Shown piece by piece: positions 1 through 12,920 of a stretch of DNA of 64,000 bases. Source of the DNA: Pegoplata infirma (Eukaryota; Arthropoda; Insecta; Diptera; Anthomyiidae). The notes below the pieces were generated by a model. The model was given only the letters and a program-made list of their open reading frames with translations. It searched no databases and was not told the DNA's origin. The stretch is taken from positions 992,001 through 1,056,000 of the forward strand of contig OY992536.1 of assembly GCA_963921195.1 (NCBI GenBank), given 5' to 3'. The position numbers and the translations under genes are program-made. Every line of letters starts with the position of its first letter. Position 1 is the stretch's first letter.

Positions 1-217
1 TTATATACATATACAAAAAACTATAAACTAAAAGACAATTCTAAAATCTAAGAGAATAAAAAAAGCTTTTAATTTTTTTATTAAATTATTCACTTAAATT
101 TTATTAAAAACTTTTGAGTAAATTTTTAATTGCGTCAATTAAAAAATTACTCAATTTTAATTTGGAAATTTAAACAAGTAATTACTCAAAAATTTTTCTT
201 CCACTTTTTTTTCTGTG
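1..217. mobile_element. right end of a CACAG-ended AT-rich element, cut by the window edge
   Basis: The segment resembles the element at 46957-47609: both contain the same CATATACAAAAAACTATAAA stretch and end in a T-run followed by CTGTG. The left end lies outside the window. It has no coding potential and the family is not recognised. Confidence 0.5.
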
Positions 218-1500
218 CAACACTGCTCACATCAACTTTTTTCTATTAATAGACACTTGGCAACTTGAAAAAAATCCGTCATTAAGTTTTGGTTTGTCAG
301 CAATTCTAAGTTTAAATTAGGAAAAAATATTTTAAATTAGAAATTTTATTAAAAAATATACTTAAAAACATGTCACCCTAGGGTTAAAACAATTTTCACA
401 TTGTGCGATTGTAGCTATTTATTTATTTTTTGTATGTGTACCTTAACGGTTTGTTCGTAGGCCTTAAGGCACTAAACAAAAAAACACGTATGATATAAAT
501 ATATAGGTGGATACATTTAGATCTCTAAATGATAAAACAAATACACACACAACAACCACACCAACAAAAAACGCGTTCATTCATCATTCTAATTTAAAGT
601 TTATAGGTTATCTATCCATTGTGTAAATATTATTATCAGGACTACGCAGAGAAACATTTAAATAAAAAAAAATCCATTATCGGTAAAACGAAATTTTATT
701 AAAGTTTTTGTGTTAAATGTGAATAAAATGTTATTTTAACATAATTTGGTTTACGAAACGGTAATAAACACTAAATGATAATAATTCGTTTCCAACTCTG
801 GACTTTAGTTTTGATACCCTTATGACATATCGGCATAAAGACCCATTAGTCTGTCAAAGTAGAGGGGTTTGATTTTTTTATGATCCGGCTGCTCCTGTCC
901 CATTCATTAAAAAAGTGTGTGCACACCAAAAATTGGAACAATCGGGCCACATTTAGAGGTCGCTCGAAATTTCGTCTTTTGGGTTTTGTATACAAAGTTA
1001 CAAGTTTATAGTGTAGAACTGTATTTCTGCTTTGTTTATTGGAGGGGTTCTTAAAATCAAAGATCACTTTTTATACCTGGAAGGCGTTTTTAATATCTAA
1101 AAATAAGTATGCAAAAATTTGGAGACAATCGAATTAAAATAACTCTTCTTTAGAGTAGGACCTCAACGGCCCTAATATTTTAAAAGTCAATTTCGTAGCG
1201 AAAGGGTTTATCCCACCAAAATTAAATTTTTAGTCGTTAATAAGCTAAAAATTTTTTGGTTTGTATGGCGAAAAAAATTTTTTGGGCAAAACTTTAATCC
1301 CCCAATTACACGGGTTAATTTTGTCCGATTTAAAAATTTTACAAAATTTTATTGAAACAGTATGTATACATAACAAAAAAAAATTAACACTTAAAAAAAA
1401 AACTTAACTGAAAAATACAATCTCTTTTCTTATAAGTTTAAGAAAAAATTATGGTCAAATCTTTTTAATCCTTTTTTTTAAATTATTGTTTTAGACATTT
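218..1500. other. gene-free AT-rich stretch
   Basis: I see no gene, RNA or clear repeat end here. The 73-codon reverse frame at 846-1067 has no recognisable family. Confidence 0.5.
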
Positions 1501-1617
1501 AGATTGTTTATCTGAAATTAACAAATTTTTCTACTGGCATATTTTCTCATGTGGCTTAAAATGGGTGTATTTTCAACAGATTTTTCTGCTAATTTGACGA
1601 AGGTTTTATTTTGAGTG
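1501..1617 (-). mobile_element. fragment of the AATCTGCTG TA-MITE family
   Basis: The segment ends in TTTTGAGTG and carries AAAATGGGTGTATTTTCA followed by CAGATTTTTCTGCT. These match, in reverse complement, the left end of the complete element at 44835-45459. The other end is not found and the start coordinate is approximate. Confidence 0.5.
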
Positions 1618-2681
1618 TGGAAACACAATAAAGCACCCCCTTTAGTTATCCACTGTACAGTTTTTTTTTTTTTAAATTCCTTAAAATTGCTTTAGCAATT
1701 TAACTCCATTACATTGTGTGTTCCCAAAAAAAATATTGCTTAATCTATCAAACAATAGTTGTAAAAACAAACAATAATAACAAAAAGTCCTTGTATGTAA
1801 TGAATGTAAAAAGTTAAAAGGAATTGCAATTAATTTGATAAAGTTTATTTTTATTATTATTAGTCTATTTGATTTTATTTTATATCAATGAAAATTAATA
1901 TTCATCCGGTCCACAGAATGTATACATACATATACACAAATATATGTATTCTAGACGCTTTTCTATTTCCTGCAGCATTATAATTAATCACCTGAAAAAT
2001 TCAGTTTAAATATGTTTCTTTGTTTAAAGAGGAGATGAGAATAAAACGAAACATTTTTTAAAATTTATAAGTATATTTTGCTCAGTGATGCCTGATAAAT
2101 TTTAAGAGACGTCCCCAATTTGGAAATTTAAATCCCCAAAAAAATTTCAACCAGAAACACTTTTACAAATTTGATTGGCTTAATTTTTAGAATTTTTAGG
2201 ATATTTTTTCTCATTGAAAAATAATCAAATTCCTAGCAAAAAAATGTTTTCTTTTGGAATTTTAAACTTTCTTGAACAAAAAGACATCCATTTTCTAATA
2301 AAACTATACAACTATAACAAATGTATTCGAATATAAAAAACACAAGAGACCCCTACAAACATTCTTTTCTACTCGAGAATTTTTAGATATTTAGGTCTTA
2401 AGTGGTAATTTCGCGACAGCCTCATGCAAACGTATATAATCCCCGAATACCCGATAAAAATCCCCAATTTGGGTACGAATCCCCTTATCTGACAACACTG
2501 GTCATGTTGTTTTATTGCATAAGTTTAAGTCTTTTTCTTGTTCAAGTTGTTGCTATTGTTGCCTCTTACCTTTTTTACAGAGATAACATGACAACAAACG
2601 CACTTTATCCCTGTCAGTTTGTTATCACTTGGTCAACGTCATTTACTATACTGGTAGCTATTTCAACGTTTACCTCAGCTA
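1618..2681. other. gene-free AT-rich stretch
   Basis: No repeat ends are recognised. The 100-codon forward frame 2402-2704 runs into the TIR of the next element, so it is unlikely to be a gene. Confidence 0.45.
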
Positions 2682-4592
2682 CACTCAAAAAAAAAAGTTT
2701 GTAAAATGACATAAAATCCCCGTGATTTTACGGGGCCGGTTTTGTAAAATTTGTACTAGCAAGAATCCCCGTAATGTTACGGGGATAATTTGTAAATTGA
2801 TTTAACAAAAGAATATGTAAATTTACAATTTTTTTTTGTAAAATAATAACTTCGAGGTGAACATTTTTTTTGTAAATTTACAAAAAAATTTGGTAAATTT
2901 ACAAAACAAAATTGTTAACTTACAGAAAAAGGTTGTTATTTTACAAAGAAAAAATAGAAAATTAAAAAAATAAATTGTAGATTAACAAATTATTTGGTTT
3001 AACTACTGTTTTTATAAAAAAATATTCAAAAACACGCATATTTACAATAAAAATTGTAAATTTCAAAAAAAAAATTTAAATTTGCAAAACAAAATGTAAA
3101 CTTACAAAAAAAGTTGTAAATTTACAAAACAAAGTAGAAAATCAAAAAACAAAATTGTAAATTTACAAATTGTTTGGTTAAATTACTATTTTTTGTGGCA
3201 AAAAAACTTGTATATTAACAATAAAAAGTGGTAAATTTACAATTTTTATTGTAAATATACCATTTTTTCTTATTTTTTTGCCGTAAAAACAGTAGGTTAA
3301 CCAAAAAAATTTGTAAATTTACAATATTGTTTTTGTATTTTCTACTTAATTTTTGTAAAATTACAACTTTTTTCGTAAGTATACAATATTATTTTTTAAA
3401 TTTTCAAAACTGTTTTGTAAATTTACAAAAACTTCTTCGGCAGCTGGAGTAGCACTTCAAAAACCTGAAATGATATTTTTTTTTTTTCACTTGAACACTT
3501 TTAACAAACTTTTTAATGTATATCACTGCACTTTTTTATTTTTTTCGACATTTCGTTTTTCTTAAGTAGAACATATGAGAATTGCGAAGGAGGCTACACA
3601 AGAAATTTCTTATATTTTCAGGAAAAATTAGTCAAAAAATAACAATTTTTTTTTGAATTTTTAATTATTTTCACTATTATTTTTAAAAAATCGTAATTTT
3701 TTTTTTTTGGATATTGTAGATTAGATGTTTAAGTTCCTGTTAAAACAAGAAAAACTTAATTTTTCAAAAATTGGCAGCTTTTTATTGACATTTTAGGTGC
3801 CAAATTTAAAAAAAATTACCAAAAAATATGGTAAAATTACCAAAAAAATGGTAAAAATACAAAAAAAAAAATAAACTATGAACAATTATATAGTAGAAAC
3901 ACATAACAATTTTGGTATTTTACTTAACGCAAATTACCAAAAAGTGGTGTAAAAATTAAATTTTTTTGCTAAAGCTTACAATTAATTGAAAAATTTTTGT
4001 GTCCGGAACTTATAAAATTTCCAAAATTTTTTTTCATAAAATTTTTTATTTATAAAAAATTATTTTAACCTAAATTTTTTACTTCAAACGCAAAAAAAAA
4101 ATCTGAACTTAGAAAATTTTTTTGTGTCCTGTTGTTGAATAATTAAATTTTTTTTTGTAAAACAACATTAATTCTAGTAATAAACTAAGTTTTGTAAAAT
4201 AACATTGGAATTTTGTACTTTTCAATACATACATTTCAAACTGAAAACCTTTTAAGCGATCTTAGAAAAAAATGTTTGTAATAACACATTTTTTTGGTAG
4301 AAAGACTAAATAACATCAAGTAAAATTTTGTTGTACAATAACAGTTTTCTTGTGTAAAAAAACTAAACTCCTTGTAATATTTTTTTAATTTGTAAAATAA
4401 TTCACTTTTTTGTAAATTAACCTAAAAAATTTGTAAAATAAATTTACCAACATATAATAGTAAAATTACAAAGCAAACTGTAGTTTTCGTTTTATTTAAT
4501 ATACAACAATTTTTGTAAAAAGACAAAAATATTAGTAGAATAGAATTACAAGACCTTTTACTTGTAATTTTACAAACTTTTTTTTTTGAGTG
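2682..4592. mobile_element. TA-flanked MITE-like element (1.9 kb) made of GTAAATTTAC repeats
   Basis: Positions 2681-2707 and 4567-4593 are exact 27-bp inverted copies (CACTC, ten A, GTTTGTAAAAT), and TA flanks both sides. This fits a Tc1/mariner-type TA duplication, although no transposase is present. The interior, especially 2820-3430, is a dense array of near-palindromic TTTGTAAATTTACAA units. The perfect TIR suggests fairly recent activity, supplied in trans. Confidence 0.85.
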
Positions 4593-4597
4593 TACTC

Positions 4598-4615
4598 ATG
4601 ATGATGATGATGATG
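4598..4615. repeat. (ATG)n microsatellite
   Basis: Six ATG/GAT units lie just outside the right TIR of the 2.68-kb element, followed by degenerate GACGACC. Confidence 0.9.
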
Positions 4616-4880
4616 ACGACCAAGATGATAATTGCGATGGTGCTACTATGTACTATTCTCCATTTGGTAGCTGGTGTATAGATATGTACAAGCTATGTAC
4701 AGGGTTATGCGACTAGTAAAAGTAACGGTAATCTTAAAAGACCAACTTAAAAAGTCAGTTTTAAGTGTACGCTTAATTGTCTTATTTCTTAAGCAATTTA
4801 ATTTGTTCTTGCTTGAAACTATAATATTCATATTCGTTGTTTAAATGGTTCAAATTGCCTCTCAGGATAATTTTTTAGTA

Positions 4881-5060
4881 TATGAGGCATTCCACACCAA
4901 CTGTTTCACTACAGAAAAAACATATTGGTGTCAAGGGGATATCATTTGCAAAGTATTCGCCCTTAGGCTATTATTAAAAAAGAAAATTTAAATTTAAGGT
5001 TTTTCAAAAAGTAGGCCTGAGTATATTTATTTAAATATTTATGCAAAACAAATGAAACTG
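4881..5060 (+). repeat. dispersed repeat, copy 1 (second copy at 62.4 kb)
   Basis: It shares CACACCAACTGTTTCACTAC, then ACATATTGGT and TTATGCAAA..AAAT, with 62437-62660. Its first bases, TATGAGGCATTCCACACC, are also the end of the foldback family at 14.63 and 56.23 kb, so these are probably subfamilies. Confidence 0.6.
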
Positions 5061-5611
5061 AAAAGAGTCTTTTAAATAAAAGTTTATTATTGATTTTTGG
5101 CTATCGATTAAAAAATTAAAAAAAAAAAAAAATTAAAAAAAAAAAAATTAAACGGCTTTGTTATTAAGAAATTAAAAGCAGTTTTTCTTCTAAAATATCA
5201 AAATTAATATATTATTATTACTTTGAATATGGGCATATGATGCTTATTCCCTTCGTTAAAGCTTTTAACATTTCGTATATTATGGACTTACTCGCATAGT
5301 TTCCTGAATGATGTCAAAGTTCAAAGTTCCATAAAATCATACTGCATGTTGGATAACCCTCTATATGTAATGTCTGCAGAATTTTTGTAACTCTTGTTTA
5401 TTTTATTTACTTTTTATTATTGAAAAATTACAGTTCAGGAGTCAAGATATAACGAGAAAATAATAAACGCCATTAATCGCCACAGCGTGACGCAATGTAA
5501 ACGACGTAAAACCTGTTGTGTGTGAGCTTTCATGTGGCACAATACAGACAAGTAAGACGCTTTGTGAGACTACCAACAAAATAAAAACCACAAATGACAG
5601 GTGGGTGGAAT
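5061..5611. other. gene-free stretch
   Basis: A-runs lie near 5110-5150. The segment 5430-5600 looks unique and less AT-biased than its surroundings, but nothing in it is recognised. Confidence 0.4.
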
Positions 5612-6253
5612 CATAGATGGGACTAATTAATTAAAGGGACCAATTAATTGATGGTTTAATTACCATTTAATTGATGTCAATGGTAATTAAATTTTTTTCA
5701 TTACCATTGGTTATATCAATTGTACCAATTAAATTACTTATCAATTTAATTACTAATGAAAATTAAAAAAAAAAATAATTACCATTGGTATGGCATCACT
5801 TAAAAAAAATAATTACCATTAGTAAAAGTCGTCATAATATTGTCAAAATGGTTAATATTTGGAAAAATCTGTTGTTTTTGTTATATGGTGTTTTAGTTTT
5901 TCACATTTTATAAACCAAACACATGGTAATTGCCTTTGTATAACACAATGTTTCAAATTTTTATTTGCGTTTTGTTTTTTGTCTTTGACATTTTCATATT
6001 TCTTTTTGTAAAAACATACTTTGATGTTTAAATTTTTAACTTTTCAAAAAAACAAAAATATGCAAACCAATGGTTTTGAAACCAATTATAATTGGTGTTT
6101 TTCAACAATTGGTGCATTTCATTACCATTAGTAATTATTTTTTCAATTAAAAAAATTTAATTACCATTAAATGGTAATGAAAATTTTTTCATTACCATTG
6201 ATATCAACCAATGGTAATTAAATTTCAATGGTAATGAAAAATTCCCATCTATG
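5612..6253. mobile_element. hAT-like non-autonomous element, TIR CATAGATGGGA
   Basis: The exact 8-bp TSD GGTGGAAT is at 5604-5611 and 6254-6261. The 11-bp TIR CATAGATGGGA is exact at both ends. An 8-bp TSD is characteristic of hAT transposons. The arms are filled with ACCATTGGTAAT-type and AATTACCATT repeats in both orientations, so the ends can form long hairpins. No transposase reading frame is present. Confidence 0.88.
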
Positions 6254-6339
6254 GGTGGAATAAATAAATGCTAGAATTCTTTTAACATATCGGTACATAA
6301 AATTGTAATGGACGTGGTAACATATTTCTTATTAAATTG

Positions 6340-7487
6340 TATACCCTTCAACGACAGTATGGGGGAATACTCAAAATATCGGTAGGAGACCCCATAAAAA
6401 TATACATTATGATCGATTTTAAATCATTCTATGAATGTCCGCGCGTCCTTCTGTCTATCCAAAACACGATTCTGTCCAAAATAATAGAGCTAGACTCCTG
6501 AAAATTTGCAAAAATATGTCTTATGTATATAGGCCGGTACAGTCATGACAAAATCAGTAGAGGGGAAAAAGTTTTCCCTTTTAGATATAAATCAACTTCT
6601 GAAAACCCCAAATTTTAACCTGTTTTTTTTGCATTTTTGGTTCAAAAATGAATAATTTTTATGCTAAAATAAGTTCAAGGTCCTGCACTAGGACCCACAC
6701 ACAAAAAAACTTTGTCAAATTACTAGGAATAGACTCGTAATCCCATTTTACCAATATTTGACAGTTTTCCTTGTTTTTTAACAAACAAATTTGGATCGAA
6801 ATTTTTTTTTTTTTTTTGTAATTTTACAATTTTTTTGGTAATTTCAGAAATTTCCAAGATAATTTTACAAAAAAAGTCTGGAAAATTCACGAGAATTCCT
6901 TTGAATTTTTGTTGCGCGAAAAAAACTGTAAATTTACAATTTTTATTGGGCTTGTAAGATTACAAAATTATTGGTAAAAATCTTGTAAAATTACTAGGAA
7001 GTCTCGTAAAATAGGAGGTAGCAAAAAATCTAGTAAAGTTACGAAACCTCCTTATAAATTTTATCGTGTCAAAAAATTTGTAAATTTACAATTATATTGG
7101 TAAAAACCTTGTAAAATTACAAAACTATTGGTAAAAAGTTTGTAAAATTACTAGGAATTTTTGTCAAATAGGAGGTAGCAAAAAAAAAAGTTACAATTTT
7201 TTCTTGTAATTTTACAAGGTGCAGGGGATAAGAAATTGTCGTTTTTTTGGCCCGTCCTTTTTAGGCGTAGACATAAAAAAAATAGTTTAAATAATGATAA
7301 AATTGTATTACTATAGTGAAGAAAGCTTAATAATAAAATTAGCTAACATTTATTAACGTGGGGAAGGTGTCACCCCCAACGACGCCGAACACCTCTACCG
7401 CCAAAAAACGTTCTGCTCCCATTTTTTTTACAAGTTGGAGGGTATAAAAGATTCAGAACAGCCGAATTTAATACTCTCACTTGTTTT
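6340..7487 (-). mobile_element. INE-1/Helentron-like repeat, long copy
   Basis: Read on the minus strand it starts AAAACAAGTGAGAGTATTAAA, then has a GCCGAA-type motif and TATACCCTCC. It ends at GGGTAT near 6340, after CCATAAA.ATATA, GATCGATTTTAAA and GTCCGCGCGTCC. The same ordered motifs occur at 14.59, 27.48 and 43.71 kb. The Helentron assignment comes from remembered similarity to fly INE-1 and was not searched. Confidence 0.55.
6704..7215. repeat. GTAAATTTAC-type repeat block inside the INE-like copy
   Basis: Units such as GTAAATTTACAATTTTTATT, TTGGTAAAAA and TTACTAGGAA repeat through this block. They resemble the interior of the 2.68-kb element and the fragment at 16.7 kb. It starts ACACACAAAAAAACTTTGTC and ends TTGTAATTTTACAA, so it is probably a nested TA-type element with eroded ends. 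Confidence 0.45.
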
Positions 7488-7607
7488 AAGTAAAATTTAA
7501 AATATCATATCAAATTTCTAAAGATTTTTACATATTTTTATAGCGACGTTTATGTAAATAATAAATTAAGAATTGTGAATATTTTGCCATCGGTATGCAA
7601 TCTGTAG

Positions 7608-8089
7608 TGGAGCCGGTATTCCCGGTTTTCGGTATTACCGGAAATTCTTACCGGTTTCCCAGTTCTTGTTTAATTCCCGGTATTCCAGGTTCCGGTTCTG
7701 ACGGTCCTGTGTTCCCGGGACTACCGGTATATTCATTGTGCAAATTTTTGTACAATTAAAACTTTTTCTTTGTTTTTACAAAAAAAAAAAAAATACAAAA
7801 TATGTTAAAAACACCGGTTCCATTTTTTATGAATTTAAGAAGAAAAAAAAATAACATGATTTCTTAATAATTTTTCAAACACAACAAAATATTTCTGAAA
7901 TACCGATTACAATGGTGTAATAACGAAATTTGAACATTTTATGTTATAGTAATTTTTTGTTTTTTTAAAACCGGTACCAGAATCAAAACCGAAAATACCG
8001 GTAATCCTGGGAATGTATCTAGAACCCGGAAACTGGTACCATAACCAGGAATACCGGTATTATCGAAAACCGGGAAAAAGGGGGCACTA
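7608..8089. mobile_element. hAT-like non-autonomous element rich in CCGGTAT
   Basis: The 8-bp TSD ATCTGTAG lies at 7600-7607 and 8090-8097. The ends are TGGAGCC and GGGCACTA, an imperfect inverted pair. About 130 bp at each end carry repeated ACCGGTAT/TTCCCGG motifs in both orientations, with an AT-rich centre. Confidence 0.75.
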
Positions 8090-8368
8090 ATCTGTAGTAT
8101 AGGGCATATCAACCAAAATATCGACGGGACTCCTTCCACACATCCTGGGGCCCAATTGGGCCCTTACGTCCGAGATTCTAGAAAGGCTCATATCTCGATA
8201 AATACCTCGAAAGCTTACAATGGACCCCAAAGTCTATGAATCATCAGAAGCAATTTTTATAGCTCTTGTTTTTATCTGTTACTCGCAATTTACCTGACAG
8301 CGAAGTTTTGCTAAAACTGGATTTAAATGCAATTTTGAATGGAACTTGATATTTGTGTGTGTATTGAT

Positions 8369-9098
8369 TAGAAATGGGCTCGTGAGTGACTTTTGACTAA
8401 CACTCACTAACGACAGGAAGTTTCCAATCACGCACACTCACTCACGAACATATTTTTTCTACTCACACTCACGAGCACTCAAACAAGCTGACTTACCCTC
8501 ACTAAACGTTTTTTAATACAAAAAAAATCTTAAAATTAAAAAAAAAAAATCAAAAAAAATTTTAAGATTTGGCAAATTTTACAATTATTTTATTTTGAGA
8601 CGAAAGGATACCCAGCAAAAAAATAAAAATCAAAATTTTGGCAGCACTGCTTCTTTTAATAGCATATCGTAGGGCATTCAAAGAGCGCTCTTTAGGATGC
8701 AGTAAGAGTAAGAGGACAACATTTAAATTTTTTGTTAAGAGTTTTTTTTACAGCTTTTATTATAATTTCTTTGTTGACAATAAAAATAAAACGAAGGAAT
8801 GCTCCAATAGCGCCGAAAAAACACATGATTTCACTGCACCTTAAGAGCTTTTTTTTCTGTGCTACCAACTAGCGCTCTAACTGTGAACTTGCCTTAAGGA
8901 ATCATGCGTGAATTCAGACGGTTTGGAAGCTGTTGCCAGTTCAGCATAATTTCTGCTGGGAATATTATCGAAAATAAATCACGCAAAAAATCGACTCACG
9001 CAAAAATCTTACTCACGCATGTTTTTAACTCCCACTCACTCACAATCACGTGAGTAAAATTGAGTTTCAGTCACACCCACGCGTCACACTCATCTCTG
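8369..9098. mobile_element. hAT-like element with CTCACG subterminal repeats
   Basis: The exact 8-bp TSD GTATTGAT is at 8361-8368 and 9099-9106. The ends TAGAAATGGGC and CATCTCTG form an imperfect inverted pair of the CAGAGATGGG type. ACTCACTCACG units crowd both ends. The same motif set occurs in the shorter element at 54582-54892. A CCCAGCAAAAAAA motif at 8613 may mark a nested element whose other end I could not place. Confidence 0.8.
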
Positions 9099-9106
9099 GT
9101 ATTGAT

Positions 9107-10119
9107 CATAAGACTCGTTTTCTCTTTCTTTAATCTCTCTTTATTTCCTTTGGAACATTTACAAAGTCTTACACATCAATAGAACCAACGAAATCAAAAG
9201 AATCTTAAACAAACTCAAAAAACACTTGTAAAATAGTGAAGGATTTGTTTCTTTTTTATACAAGATGTTCAAGTACTTTCAACAACAATAAGAGAGAAAA
9301 AAATCTCAAAAAATAAACTAGAAAATGTGTACTTACTCCATACAAAAGTACAAAAATAAGAAAAATGAAAATAAAATGTGGTTTACGGTAAATAAACACA
9401 CTAAGTTTTTAATGGAAATTTATGTCAACATATAATCACATACACTTACACTTACGCAGCCAAACACATATACACACACAGGCACGTCCTTTCAACAAAC
9501 AAACAAGCAAACAAACGATAATATGCCGTTATTACCACTGTTACTAACGTTGGAGTGAACCGCAAAAAACATTTTTTTTTCGAATTTAATTAAAACTAAA
9601 CTCACATCGATTCCAATCTATAATTTTTTTTATATCTGAATAATTGTCTAATGTCCTAAAAATTCACTCAAAACGCTCTTAACTAAAAAAACTATTAATT
9701 AAAAAGAAAATTCCTCTATTAATTTTAGCTAAAAAAAAATAGTTAATATTTTATCGTCCATGTTTAGACCTAGATTCCATTCTACATTAAATTTTGAGTA
9801 TATTACACTTATAACTTTGAAAATTCGGCAAAATGTATAAAAATATTATTCGGCCCTCTGTAATATTGTACATACATTTTAGCGTTAGAATGAATGTCCT
9901 TTTGCTAAGTTTTGTAGACTTTTGTTTTTTTGAAGAAAAATAGAATAATAGTACGTAAATCATAAAAAGTGCGTTTTATCTTTAGCATAAAAAAATATTA
10001 CTTCGCCTACAAAGAAATAAAAATAGAAATGGTAGAATGTTTATAATGTAGTGCAGTCCCTTATGACTGGTTCCATTTAAAATAGCATAGGCAATCAGCC
10101 GATGGTGGTTCAATTTATC
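9107..10119. other. gene-free stretch
   Basis: Mostly AT-rich unique-looking sequence, with CA-rich and AAAC-rich tracts near 9440-9520. No gene is seen. Confidence 0.45.
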
Positions 10120-12200
10120 CAAAAATTAACATATCCATTCTTCTGATTTTTATTGAATTTCGGTTTATGTTATTTAGTCGAAATTGTGAATGGTTCGCGC
10201 TTTATCGCTGTTCAAAGTAGGTATTTTGCGACAATTTTATGAGAAATACATAATGTTTAAAATATCGTATCTTTGGAACGCATCATCCGATTATCACGAA
10301 ATAAAGCGCAAAATAATGGCTATGTCCTGTACTTAAAATACAATTTTGAAAAAGGAAAGGATGCTTAGCAAAAAGGATATTAAAATTAAAAAAATGTCCT
10401 TAATTTGCAAATATCTCAAAATGCGTATCTTTAATTTTCCTTTATTTTTTTGCACACATAGCCCAAAATGTACTTAACAACATATGCAAATCCCAAATTG
10501 GGGTGATAAACGGTTTAATTGTAAACGCGGTTTCATGAAACGCCTTATTGATTTTTGTTAATAACTCTCGTTTACAAATGAAAAACAATTTGTGCGCACT
10601 AACCGCGAATAATTTTTTTATATGTATTTTTGATCGCTAAACTCAAAAATTTCATTAAAACAACATTTCGCGAATACATTTTTGTTAAATGAATTTTTTA
10701 GCGTTTTTTGGAGGTATTTTAACTATTTTGCTTATATCTTAAGTTCTGTTATCGGATCTTCTCGCAATAAAAACCAAACTAAAGATAATAGAATTTCCTA
10801 CAAATCCTACATTCATCATTTTTTCATCAGTTCATAGCTATACGCGCAAATAAATTTTTTAGCGTTATTTGGAGGTATTTTGACTATTTTTCTTATATCT
10901 TGAGTTCCGTTCATCTGATCTTTTCGCAATAAGAACCAAATTAAAGACAATCAAATTTCCAACAAATCCTTCATTCATTATTTTTATATCAGTTCATAAC
11001 TTTACGCGCAATAGGCAAACAAGGAAAAACTATTTTTTTTATTAACAAAGCTCATTTTTTTTAAATTTTAAAAACAGAAATCGTAAAAAATTACCAATTT
11101 TTTTTGCATTTTATCATGTATATTCATATAATTTGTAATAACTTCGGAGTAAACCTATAGATTTTTATCAAATCAACTTTTTTATAGTTCTTAACGTTCA
11201 GGCTTTGCAGATAAATAAAAAGACGTAATTAATTGCAAAGATTTCTATTTCTTAAACTTTTTTTCAAATGATTTGTTGATCAAACAACTTATTTTAGTCA
11301 TATGTTTGCCTAGTGAACGGAAAGCTTTGAACAGATGGAAAAATGATGAATGTAGGATTTGTTGGAAATTTGATTGTCTTTAATTTGGAAGGATCAGATA
11401 AACAGAACTCAAGATATAAGAAAAATAGTCAAAATATCTTTAAATAACGCCAAAAAAAATTATTTGCGCGTAAAGCTTTGAACTGACGAGAAAATGATGC
11501 ATGTATTATTTGTTGGAAATTTGATTGTCTTTAGTTTGGTTTTTATTGCGAGATGATCAGATAAACAGAACTTAAGATATAAGCAAAATAGTATAAATAC
11601 CTCCAAAAAAACGCTAAAAAAATAATTAAACAAAAATGTATTCGCGAAATGTCGTTTTAATGAAATTTTTGAGTTTAGCGATCCAAAATATATACAAAAA
11701 AATTATTCGCGGTTAGCGCGCAGAAATTGTTTTTCATTTGTAAACAAGAATTATTAACAAAAATCAATAAGTCGTTTCATGTAACCCCGTTTATAAATAA
11801 ACCGCTTATCACCCCAATTTGGGGTTTGCATATGTTGTTAAGTACATTTTGGGCTATATGTGCAAAAAAATATAGGAAAATTAAAGATACGCATTTTGAG
11901 ATATTTGCAAATTAAGGACATTTTTTAAAATTCAATGTCCTTTTTGCTAAGCATCCCATCCTTTTTCAAAATTATGTTTTAAGTACAGGACATAACCATT
12001 ATTTTGCGCTTTATTTCGTGGCAATCGGATGATGCGTTCCAAAGATATGATCATTTAAACATTGTGTATTTATCATACAAGTGTTGCAAAATACCAACTT
12101 TGAACAGCGATAAAACGCGAACCATTCACAATTTTTACTAAATAACAAAAACCGAAATTCAACAAAAATCAGTAGAACATATGTACCAATTTTTAAGACA
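10120..12200. mobile_element. 2.1-kb foldback (long inverted repeat) element
   Basis: Left arm about 10120-11010 and right arm about 11300-12200 are reverse complements along nearly their whole length. Paired landmarks are CTGATTTTTATTGAATTTCGG with its copy near 12150, and AAATTGGGGTGATAAACGG with CCGCTTATCACCCCAATTT. The spacer is about 290 bp. Each arm holds a tandem duplication of about 161 bp (starts near 10700 and 10861 on the left). No transposase is present, and the TSD is not found. Confidence 0.8.
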
Positions 12201-12532
12201 ATTAAAATAGGTAAGGCCGAAAAAGTGTTTTTTTGTAGTCAAAAATTTTGGAATTCTTCTTATAGCTTTTGGAATAGCTTTGGTAATTTCAAAATTAAAA
12301 TTTTTGTGATTTTAATTACGAAAATTTACTTAGCATTTATGTATAAAAAATTTCCAAAATTTTCAAGTAATATAAAGTTTTTGTTGTTGCAAAAACAAAC
12401 ACTTATTACATTGTAAGTTATGTGAGGTTTTTTGAGTTTCGTATGAGTAATATATAATAGCAGCGTTTAATTGTTACTCATACGATAAGGTGTTCCTAAA
12501 ACTAAAAAATGCAAATGGCACTATAAGTACAT
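12201..12532. other. gene-free stretch between two inverted-repeat elements
   Basis: The 63-codon frame here is low-complexity Lys/Phe/Ile and not gene-like. Confidence 0.4.
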
Positions 12533-12920
12533 GAAATTGACAACCCAAAACGTCGAGGTACGTAAACTTAATTTTGGGTCGTAGGACATTATAATACTCT
12601 CCGTTTTGACAGATCAGTCCAATATCAAGAGATGTTTAATTCTTAAGTTTACGATTTTCAAGCGATTTTTTTTGTTGTTTTATGGGGAAATTGAAAAATT
12701 TAAGAAATATAAATTGTTGTATAAGTTTCGTCTAATAAATACTAAATAAAATAATTTTTAAAGAGTTTTTGAAGGATTTACTAGAAATATATTATAAAAA
12801 ATCGCTTGACTTAAAAACGTAATATCTCTTAATTTTGGCCTGATCTATCAAAACGGAGAATGAATGACTTCTCGACCTAAAATTAAGTTCAAGCGTCTTT
12901 GCGTTTTGGTGTGTCATTTC
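12533..12920. mobile_element. palindromic MITE
   Basis: The ends GAAATTGACA and TGTGTCATTTC begin inverted arms of about 130 bp. The arms share CCAAAACG, AACTTAATTTTGGGTCG, CTCCGTTTTGA, GATCAG and TTTTTTATA-side AATCGCTTGA pairs. The spacer is about 110 bp, and there is no reading frame or clear TSD. Confidence 0.7.

Noticed and set aside
2402..2704. 100-codon frame with hydrophobic stretches
   Set aside because: It overlaps the TIR and A-run of the 2.68-kb element. No family is recognised and codon use is like the surrounding AT-rich DNA.
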